Origin: Bacillota bacterium
Lineage (GTDB): Bacteria; Bacillota; Bacilli; Alicyclobacillales; SLC66
DNA length: 11,455 nucleotides
NCBI GenBank assembly: GCA_021821225.1
Contig: JAKACR010000064.1
Coordinates: 1 to 11,455, forward strand
Direction of reading: 5' to 3'
The position numbers and the translations under genes were made by a program. Shown here piece after piece: positions 5,849 to 11,455 of this stretch (positions are counted from its first letter, which is position 1; each line of letters opens with the position of its first letter). The notes under the pieces were generated by a model. It saw only the letters and a list, made by a program, of their open reading frames with translations, was not told the origin of the DNA and did no database searches.

Positions 5849-7825
5849 TTAATTGAACTGCGTCTGGTTCCACGTTCCATTGATAAACTGCGCCGTATCC
5901 CCGTACAGGCGATTGTAGAACGGGTTCGTGCTCTGGTAGGCGCTGAGCAGCGTCATCGAGTTCAGGTAGTAAGACTTCACCGCCCCGTTTTCAAACCCGA
6001 AGACATTGCCCGCGGTGAAGTAGTCCAGGTACTTGTTCTGTGCGGTCTGCGCCAGCGTTTCATTGGCAGACATGACCTCCCAGTTGGCCTCGATCTCCAC
6101 ACCTGTGTGGTAGAACTGCGCCATTTGCGAAACATTCTGGAAGCGCTGCTGCGGAACCAGATTCCAGAAAAACGACACATTGGGCTGGATCATCACGGCG
6201 TCAAACCCGAGACTCTTCCACTCCCGGATGCCGGCCGCCCCGTAAAAGGGAATCCAGTAGAACAGCCTGTGCGCCTGATGGATGTCCTGCGCCGTCTGCT
6301 GGATCAGGGCGCTGTCATACTGGACGTTCAGATCGAGCGACTCAGGCAGCCAATAGAATCCGGCCAGGTGAAGGTTCGTGTACCCCGCCTGTTTCCAGTC
6401 CTGCAGGACCGTGTTGATATACCAGGAAATGGCTGTCGCCTTGGCCTGGTAAGCGCCCAATTGTCCATTCACCGCGGGATTCATGTTCAGATTCGGCCCG
6501 GAAGGGGACACACTGCCAAAGTTGGCCGGATTGGAGTCTGTGGAGGGAATGGCGATGACGACATTCTCCCTGTAGGACGGATTGTTCAGTTGTGTCTTGA
6601 CCGCGCCCACGGCCTGGTTGAGTGCCGACAACTGAATATTCGGCGAAAAGAGATTCTGGATGTACCCCGACCAACCGCTCGCGGTCGCGGGCAGATTGCC
6701 ATAGTTCAGCATCAGCACGGAGTTGAACAGCCAGCCTGTGGGCGAACCGCCCGGCGACATGTTCGCGACCATCGGCAGGAAATCCGCTTTCGTCCACGTG
6801 CCGAGTGCACCGTAGCCGTCCGAGTAGGCGAGCATCATGTTTGCGACGCCGCCGCTCGCAGGCTGTGATGACGTGAGATAGCCGGGCGGCCCCACCGGCT
6901 GGTTGGCCTGCCCTTGGCCGAAGCTCGGCGGAGCCGTCACGCCGCCCCCAGGCTGTTGCCCGCCGCCGCTGCCCGCGGCCTGGCCTCCGCCGCCCTGCTG
7001 CTGCCCGCTATAGCCGTACACGGAAAATTGGTCGGCAAACGCCCAGATTCGCACGTTAAACACCGCTTCTACATAACGCGCGTGCACATTCAGTCCTGCG
7101 AGTGTATAGGCCTGCGTCTGCGGCGTCGTGTCCCACGTCCCTACCTGTGTCGCAACGCTGCCCACAGGATGCCACGCGGCCCCTGTGAGCGACACGTAAT
7201 ACGTCACCTGTTGCGGGAAGAAGATGCCGTCGCCAGAATTTTGCAAGAAGTCGAGCGACAATGAACGGATATTCTGGTCCGCCCCAAGATTGATGACGAT
7301 ACTGCGGTCGTTCTGGCGGTAAAAGCCGACCCACTGCGGGTCCTGAAAGTTCAGTGAGCCGAACTGGCCGTTGGTCAACTGGCCTTTGTCGGGGAACGCA
7401 TTGTTCTGTATGGTGGTGAAAAACTGATCGGGCCACTGCGTGGCCACGGTGTAAGACTGGCCCTGCGCAAGATCGGTCAACGTCGCCTGCGGACTCGGCG
7501 GCGTCTGGCCGGGAGGAAGCGACGGGGGACCGGGCGGCTTGCCGCGGACGCCGACCTGCGCCGGCGTCTGCCCGGCTGGCACGAACGGATGGGTGCCGGG
7601 CAGAGCCGGATTGGCGCCCGGCCGCAGTCCCGCGTCGTGTCCGGGCGGCTGGTTGGGCTGTAGTTGCGCGGATCCTCCGGAACTGCTCGATGAACTGCTC
7701 GACGCAGAACCGTCCGCCGAAGAACTGCTCGGCGTCTGCGCGGCAAACGCCGGTTCCACCGCGAACGGCAACAGCGACACGATGGCCGTCGCGGCAAGTG
7801 TGGATGCGAGTTTCCTGCGTTGCAA
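5849..7825 (-). CDS. Secreted DUF4855 protein with discoidin-like domain, putative polysaccharide-active enzyme
   Basis: A 658-residue exported protein. The Sec signal (residues 1-28) ends in AFA|AQ. It is followed by a Ser-rich stretch (33-50), a Pro/Gly-rich linker (to about 112), a beta-rich domain (about 115-272) resembling galactose-binding/F5/8-type modules, a Gly/Gln/Pro linker (275-325), and the DUF4855 domain (about 327-650). The last region starts MMLAYSDGY and has motifs typical of TIM-barrel glycosidases: GFYWLPES (489-496), FYWIPFYGA (522-530), FDAVMIQPN (541-549) and GVEIEANWE (575-583). E495, E577 and E579 are candidate acid residues. No activity is known to me for DUF4855; binding or cleavage of a cell-surface or environmental polysaccharide is inference. 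The start is TTG at 7825: GAGGTGA lies 6 bases before it and an in-frame TGA just upstream rules out an earlier start. It appears to be transcribed alone. There is no membrane or sortase anchor. Confidence 0.88.
   Translation of the reverse strand: MQRRKLASTLAATAIVSLLPFAVEPAFAAQTPSSSSADGSASSSSSSSSGGSAQLQPNQPPGHDAGLRPGANPALPGTHPFVPAGQTPAQVGVRGKPPGPPSLPPGQTPPSPQATLTDLAQGQSYTVATQWPDQFFTTIQNNAFPDKGQLTNGQFGSLNFQDPQWVGFYRQNDRSIVINLGADQNIRSLSLDFLQNSGDGIFFPQQVTYYVSLTGAAWHPVGSVATQVGTWDTTPQTQAYTLAGLNVHARYVEAVFNVRIWAFADQFSVYGYSGQQQGGGGQAAGSGGGQQPGGGVTAPPSFGQGQANQPVGPPGYLTSSQPASGGVANMMLAYSDGYGALGTWTKADFLPMVANMSPGGSPTGWLFNSVLMLNYGNLPATASGWSGYIQNLFSPNIQLSALNQAVGAVKTQLNNPSYRENVVIAIPSTDSNPANFGSVSPSGPNLNMNPAVNGQLGAYQAKATAISWYINTVLQDWKQAGYTNLHLAGFYWLPESLDLNVQYDSALIQQTAQDIHQAHRLFYWIPFYGAAGIREWKSLGFDAVMIQPNVSFFWNLVPQQRFQNVSQMAQFYHTGVEIEANWEVMSANETLAQTAQNKYLDYFTAGNVFGFENGAVKSYYLNSMTLLSAYQSTNPFYNRLYGDTAQFINGTWNQTQFN
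7680..7731. repeat. Short repeats encoding the poly-serine linker
   Basis: The 10-mer GAACTGCTCG occurs three times (7680-7689, 7692-7701, 7722-7731) inside the DUF4855 gene, encoding Ser runs in the linker after the signal peptide. Such repeats can change length by slippage or recombination. Confidence 0.6.
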
Positions 7826-7977
7826 AAACTGTCACCTCACTATGAGCGAAATGGTGTACAGAAATAGAATATAGTATTTTTCGGAGGAATACACCGGTTT
7901 GAGAAAAATATATGAAGGAATCCTCCCCCTCCGCATTCCGCAACCGTGCGCAGCACACTCTCACCCCCGCCCGCGGG

Positions 7978-9360
7978 TTAACCGCGAGCGGACTCCTGCA
8001 CATACTGACCGATGCTGTCGCGCAACACCTGGACGATCCACCGGATATCCCGCTCCTCGACCACGAGCGGCGGCGCGAGCACGAGCACGTTGTTCAGATC
8101 GGCCACCGTGTCCCCGTTGCGCCCGACGATCAATCCGCGCGCCTTGCAGTGGCTGACGATCGCGCGCAGCGCCGCGGCGGGAAGCGGACGCATGTCCCGG
8201 CGATCGGCCACAAGTTCAACCCCCGCCAGAAGTCCCCGCCCGCGCACGTCGCCCACCGCCTCAAACTCGTACAGCGCCTGCAATTCACGGTGCAGGAGCG
8301 CGCCTAGTTCCGCCGCGCGCGCGACAAGGTCCTGCTCTTCAAACAGGGCGAGATTCTCCAATGCCACCGCGCAACTGACGGGATGACCGCCGAACGTGTT
8401 GACATGGCGAAAGTGGGCGCGGGGATCCGCCGCATCCGCAAACGCGTCGTACAGTTCGCCCCGCACCGCCGTGGCGGACAGCGGCGCATAACCGCTCGTG
8501 ATCCCTTTGGCCATCGTCACGATATCCGGCAGCACGTCGTTGTGCTGGAATCCGAACCGCTTGCCGGTCCGGCCAAATCCGCAGATCACCTCATCGACGA
8601 TCAGCAGGACGCCGTGCCTGCGGCAGACCGTCGCGACCCGATCCAGGTAGTCGGCGGGCGGCACAAGCACGCCGCCGCCTGTGATAATCGGCTCCATGAT
8701 GAAGGCGGAGACAGTTTCCTCCCCTTCCCACAGAATCACGCGCTCCAGTTCATCCGCGCACCGTTTCGCGTACGACAGCTCATCCTCTGATCCGCGGCCG
8801 CGATACATGTCGGGCGGAGAAATGTGCAAGAATCCCTGGGGCAGCGGTTCATAGGCGTACTTGCGTTGATTCTGCCCGGTCGCGGCCAGCGCCGCCGCGG
8901 TGGCGCCGTGGTAGGCGCGGTAGCGCGCGATCACTTTGTGACGCAGCGGCTGCCCGTTTTGAATGTGATACTGGCGCGCGATCTTGAACGCCGTCTCATT
9001 GGCCTCGGACCCGCCGTTGCCAAAAAACAGCCGATAGTCTCCGCCCAACCACTCGCTCAGTCGCCCGGCCAGTTGCGCGGCGGGAATGTGGGACGCGGAA
9101 AGCGGGTAATACGGCATGCGCACCATCTGATCGTACGCGGCGCGCGCCAGCCGTTCCTGGCCATAGCCCGCGTTCACGCACCAAAGACCGGCCATGGCGT
9201 CCAGGTACTGTTTCCCGTCCATGTCAGTGATGCGCACCCCGCGCGCGCTCTCCACCACCCACGGTTCTCCCTCATGGTGCGGGGCCAGCGCATGCCACAC
9301 GTGCCTGCGGTCATTCGCGAAAATCTCCTGCCTCGTCGCCTCCTGCTGCGCGTCGATCAC
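7978..9360 (-). CDS. Class III (omega) aminotransferase, PLP-dependent
   Basis: About 460 residues, normal for class III aminotransferases. Visible motifs, numbered from the GTG start: WHALAPH near the N-terminus, DAMAGLWCVNAGYG (about 54-67), FFGNGGSEANETA (cofactor phosphate region, about 112-124), YHGAT (about 150-154), DEVICGFGRTG with Asp256 that pairs with the PLP ring nitrogen, and the Schiff-base lysine in TMAKGITSGYAPLSA, about Lys285. NTFGGHPVSCAVALEN and RGRGLLAGVEL complete the pattern. It moves an amino group from an omega-amino acid, diamine, taurine or similar donor to pyruvate or an oxo-acid; which donor is not decidable here. The start is GTG at 9360, with AAGGGGG 7 bases upstream. 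The frame continues upstream into the aldehyde dehydrogenase gene but has no ribosome site there. It follows that gene by 26 bases, so one operon is likely. No clear terminator follows. Confidence 0.92.
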   Translation of the reverse strand: MIDAQQEATRQEIFANDRRHVWHALAPHHEGEPWVVESARGVRITDMDGKQYLDAMAGLWCVNAGYGQERLARAAYDQMVRMPYYPLSASHIPAAQLAGRLSEWLGGDYRLFFGNGGSEANETAFKIARQYHIQNGQPLRHKVIARYRAYHGATAAALAATGQNQRKYAYEPLPQGFLHISPPDMYRGRGSEDELSYAKRCADELERVILWEGEETVSAFIMEPIITGGGVLVPPADYLDRVATVCRRHGVLLIVDEVICGFGRTGKRFGFQHNDVLPDIVTMAKGITSGYAPLSATAVRGELYDAFADAADPRAHFRHVNTFGGHPVSCAVALENLALFEEQDLVARAAELGALLHRELQALYEFEAVGDVRGRGLLAGVELVADRRDMRPLPAAALRAIVSHCKARGLIVGRNGDTVADLNNVLVLAPPLVVEERDIRWIVQVLRDSIGQYVQESARG

Positions 9361-9386
9361 GCAGATTCCCCCTTCTGACAATCTGT

Positions 9387-10838
9387 CTACTCTGGCTTCT
9401 TGTAGCGGACGGTGATCACCTTGACCGCCGACATCCACTCCATCGACGCGCGCGCGCCCTCCTTACCGATGCCACTGTTTTTCACGCCGCCGTAAGGCAT
9501 TGTGTCCATGCGCACATTCGACGCCTGGTTGACGTTCACGCTGCCCACGCGCAGCCCGTGCGCAAGCGCCATGACGACATTCAGGTCATTGGTGAACACA
9601 GCGGCCTGCAGTCCAAATTCACTGTCGTTGGCATAGTCGATCACCTCATCCACAGTCCTGTAGCGGATGAGACTGACGACAGGGCCGAAGACCTCTTTGC
9701 GCATGACCGACATCTCCGGCTGTACATCGACGAGCACGGCGGGATCGAGCACATTGCCCTCCCGGCCGCCACCGGCAAGCAGCCGAGCGCCGCCTGTGAC
9801 CGCCTCGTCAATCCACGACTGGACCCGCGTGGCGGCCTGCTCGTGGATGAGCGGCCCGACATCGGTCGCCTCATCCCGCGGATCGCCCACAGACAGAGTC
9901 CTCACGCGCGCCGCGAAGCGCTCCAGGAAATCATCCCACACCCGCTCATGCACGTAGAGGCGCTGCGCAGAAATGCAGACCTGACCCGCATACGAAAACG
10001 CGGCTTTCACCAGCGCCTCGACCGCCAGTCCAAGATCCGCGTCCGCATGGACGATGTTCGGCGCGTTGGAACCGAGCTCCAGAATGACCGGACGCAGTCC
10101 CGTCTGCTCCTTGATCCGCCTGCCCACGGCGACGCTGCCCGTGAACGTGTAAAGGGCGATCCGCGAATCCTCCACCAACGCCTGTCCGACGCGCCCGCCG
10201 CCCAGCACGACGTTCAGGTATCCCGCGGGCAGGCCCGCCTCCATGATGATCTCAAGCAGCCGGACCGCCGTCAGCGGCGTGAAATCCGCCGGTTTCAGGA
10301 CGACCGCGTTGCCCGCCGCGAGCGCCGGCGCGATTTTTAACGCCACCACGTTAAGCGGAAAATTGAACGGCGTGATCGCGCACACGACCCCCACGGGTTC
10401 GCGGATCGTCAGACTCAGAACGCCATCGTCGCCGACGGGATCCTGTGGTTCCGTGTAGCCGCGCAGCCGTCCGGCCTCCTCGGACGCCACCCGAAAATTG
10501 CGCGCCGCCCGTGCCACTTCCGCGCGCGCGTCGCGAATCGGCTTGCCCGTCTCGGCGACGATCGTTTCCGCCATCGCCTCGGCGCGCTGTGCGAGCAGTT
10601 CCGAAGTGCGCAAAAGGATGTCCGCCCGCAGTCGCGGGTCCAGCACCCGCCGCGTCACCGCGCGGTGCGCGTCTCCGACCGCCTCAGCCACTTCCGCCGC
10701 CGTCGGCTCGCTGTATTGGAAGACTTCCGTGCCGTCATACGGATTGCGAATTGTGACAACCGCCGCGTCGAGCGGCTTTTCCATCCATTTCCCAGCCATG
10801 AAGTGACTCTTGACCAACCGTACCGCCTTCCTTTCCAT
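9387..10838 (-). CDS. NAD(P)-dependent aldehyde dehydrogenase
   Basis: A 483-residue member of the aldehyde dehydrogenase superfamily, full length. It shows PFNFPLN with Asn159, LKPADFTPL with Lys182 (cofactor binding), the TFTGSVAVG turn (231-239), ELGSNAP with general-base Glu254, and the nucleophile Cys288 in SYAGQVCISAQR. FGPVVSLIRY and MPYGGVKNSGIGKEG near the C-terminus are typical. It oxidises an aldehyde to the acid (or acyl product). The pattern is closest to the lactaldehyde/phosphonoacetaldehyde/non-phosphorylating glyceraldehyde-phosphate group, but substrate assignment is not safe. Paired with the downstream omega-aminotransferase, it would oxidise the aldehyde that enzyme makes. 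The start is uncertain: ATG at 10838 has a weak site, while TTG at 10817 has GGAAGG about 8 bases before it and gives a normal N-terminus. Confidence 0.92.
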   Translation of the reverse strand: MERKAVRLVKSHFMAGKWMEKPLDAAVVTIRNPYDGTEVFQYSEPTAAEVAEAVGDAHRAVTRRVLDPRLRADILLRTSELLAQRAEAMAETIVAETGKPIRDARAEVARAARNFRVASEEAGRLRGYTEPQDPVGDDGVLSLTIREPVGVVCAITPFNFPLNVVALKIAPALAAGNAVVLKPADFTPLTAVRLLEIIMEAGLPAGYLNVVLGGGRVGQALVEDSRIALYTFTGSVAVGRRIKEQTGLRPVILELGSNAPNIVHADADLGLAVEALVKAAFSYAGQVCISAQRLYVHERVWDDFLERFAARVRTLSVGDPRDEATDVGPLIHEQAATRVQSWIDEAVTGGARLLAGGGREGNVLDPAVLVDVQPEMSVMRKEVFGPVVSLIRYRTVDEVIDYANDSEFGLQAAVFTNDLNVVMALAHGLRVGSVNVNQASNVRMDTMPYGGVKNSGIGKEGARASMEWMSAVKVITVRYKKPE

Positions 10839-10902
10839 CCGACCCCGATATTCCCATCCTACACCAGCAAACGGTTGTCCGAAAGAATCGACCCCACGAC
10901 AT

Positions 10903-10908
10903 AGTATA
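10903..10908 (-). promoter_or_regulatory. Candidate -10 box for the dehydrogenase/aminotransferase operon
   Basis: TATACT on the minus strand lies about 65 bases before the ATG at 10838, in the 121-base gap between the upstream gene and this operon. The same hexamer is seen before the ABC importer operon. No good -35 hexamer is found at 16-18 bases, so the call is weak. Confidence 0.35.
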
Positions 10909-10932
10909 CGATCTTTGGATCAGTTTTCCTTC

Positions 10933-10962
10933 ATCTATCTCTATCTATCACCGCTCTATCTA
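10933..10962. repeat. Short GATA/CTAT-type simple repeat
   Basis: The plus strand reads ATCTATCTCTATCTATC (10933-10949), then CACCG, then CTCTATCTAC, an imperfect CTAT repeat directly after the stop of the partial upstream gene. It is AT-richer than its surroundings. No function is evident. Confidence 0.5.
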
Positions 10963-11455
10963 CCGCGCATGATGCGCGGTCGTCCGAACGCGCACGCCGA
11001 ACGCTGCCGCCGACGGCTCGTACAGCGCCTGCACGGGGACGGGCACGCGCGCGACCAATTTCCCTGCGGAATTGTATATCCGGTCCCCGCGAAACGTCCA
11101 ACTGGTCAGCATGCTGATCATATTGGACTGAACCGACCGGGGGAGCGCCTGCCTTGTTCCCGTGTATTCGTTGTACGCAAACTGCGCGGACAGCGTGTTT
11201 CCCTTTGGCGTGTTATCCGTGGCGGAGACCGTCAAAACCATGCCGGATACGACGCGCACGTTGGAGAACAGTCCGCCGCCGCCCGTCAGGCTGGCCAGTC
11301 CGACGATCCGGTGGCGGGCCAGGTCCAGATAATAGACGTTGCTCGCCTGGCCCTGATTGGCCCCCAGCACGTGCGTCCCGACAACCAGCACCACCCCGTT
11401 GTACGCGGAAGACAGGCTCTGCAAAACGGCAACGGTCGGACTCTCCTTGACGCCG
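10960..11455 (-). CDS. C-terminal part of an unrecognised beta-rich protein, 5' end outside window
   Basis: The frame is open from the window edge to a TAG at 10960-10962, giving about 164 residues. I do not recognise the family. The sequence is rich in short beta-strand-like segments with turns: YNGVVLVVGTHVLGANQ, SNVYYLDLARHRIVGLASL, VVSGMVLTVSATDN, and TSWTFRGDRIYNSAGKLVARV. These resemble blades of a propeller-like or repeat-containing extracytoplasmic protein in which a value is displayed or compared. No membrane helix, catalytic motif or cysteine is visible in this part. A TTG at 11424 could act as a start, but coding extends upstream through the edge without a ribosome site, so the real start is off-window. 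It lies in the same direction as the next operon, separated from it by a repeat and a hairpin. Confidence 0.75.
   Translation of the reverse strand, partial: GVKESPTVAVLQSLSSAYNGVVLVVGTHVLGANQGQASNVYYLDLARHRIVGLASLTGGGGLFSNVRVVSGMVLTVSATDNTPKGNTLSAQFAYNEYTGTRQALPRSVQSNMISMLTSWTFRGDRIYNSAGKLVARVPVPVQALYEPSAAAFGVRVRTTAHHAR
10962..10980 (-). other. Hairpin overlapping the end of the partial gene
   Basis: ACCGCGCAT (10962-10970) and ATGCGCGGT (10972-10980) are perfect 9-bp arms separated by one base, so the true loop would be 3-5 bases. The arms cover the last six codons (Thr-Ala-His-His-Ala-Arg) and the first base of the stop codon. No T-run follows on the minus strand, so it is a possible 3'-end stabiliser or a weak terminator. 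Confidence 0.5.

Noticed and set aside
7826..7977. Possible promoter or terminator in the gap between the aminotransferase and DUF4855 genes
   Set aside because: TACTATATT-like boxes lack a matching -35, and the small stems (for example GTGC/GCAC) have no T-run, so neither call is supported. Only the ribosome site near 7833-7839 is clear.
7056..8003. Minus-strand open frame of 315 codons overlapping the DUF4855 gene
   Set aside because: It is an out-of-frame shadow of the DUF4855 coding region (Arg/Ala-rich) and lacks a domain, whereas the competing frame has a signal peptide and clear domains.
1..11455. CRISPR arrays, tRNA/rRNA genes, insertion sequences, prophage or defence clusters
   Set aside because: No regularly spaced repeats, cloverleaf sequences, transposase or phage proteins are visible. 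The Uma2 remnant alone is not evidence of a defence island.

Overview
The window looks like chromosomal DNA from a moderately GC-rich, Gram-positive Bacillota, possibly an Alicyclobacillaceae or Paenibacillaceae relative. That is inference. It rests on strong AGGAGGTGA-type ribosome sites, the use of TTG and GTG starts, a secreted Ser/Pro-rich DUF4855 protein and a Bacillus-type omega-transaminase/aldehyde dehydrogenase pair. There are no rRNA or tRNA genes, CRISPR array, insertion sequence or phage gene.

Layout. Positions 1-2945 (minus strand) hold a peptide/oligosaccharide-type ABC importer, in transcription order: a secreted family-5 solute-binding protein, a 202-base gap carrying a 16-bp perfect inverted repeat, a DppB/OppB-type permease, and the first codons of what is probably the second permease. 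Positions 3097-5017 (plus strand) hold two Gfo/Idh/MocA-family oxidoreductases, transcribed divergently from the importer across a 151-base control region with a promoter on each side and a 12-bp palindrome between them. The plus-strand pair ends in a clear rho-independent terminator (5029-5060). Positions 5070-5680 (minus) carry a decayed Uma2-family (DUF820) gene that can be rebuilt only by allowing three frame changes. Positions 5849-7825 (minus) encode a 658-residue secreted protein: signal peptide, Ser- and Pro-rich linkers, a discoidin-like beta domain and a DUF4855 domain. A hairpin plus T-run follows it. Positions 7978-10838 (minus) are a two-gene operon of aldehyde dehydrogenase then class III aminotransferase. 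Positions 10960-11455 (minus) are the C-terminal part of an unrecognised protein whose start lies outside the window.

How the genes may work together. Family-5 binding proteins bring in peptides but also glycosides and oligosaccharides. The divergent, probably co-regulated pair of Gfo/Idh/MocA enzymes (typically sugar, inositol or sugar-acid dehydrogenases) suggests that this importer carries a carbohydrate-type ligand which the two enzymes then oxidise. The aldehyde dehydrogenase/aminotransferase pair would convert an omega-amino compound (such as beta-alanine, GABA, a diamine or taurine) to an aldehyde and then to the acid. The DUF4855 protein probably acts on, or binds, polysaccharide outside the cell; its link to the importer is only by proximity.

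I see no convincing evidence of a wholly new multi-gene system. The most interesting items are the importer/dehydrogenase divergon with its palindrome, the large intergenic hairpin between binding protein and permease, the DUF4855 protein and the decayed Uma2 gene.
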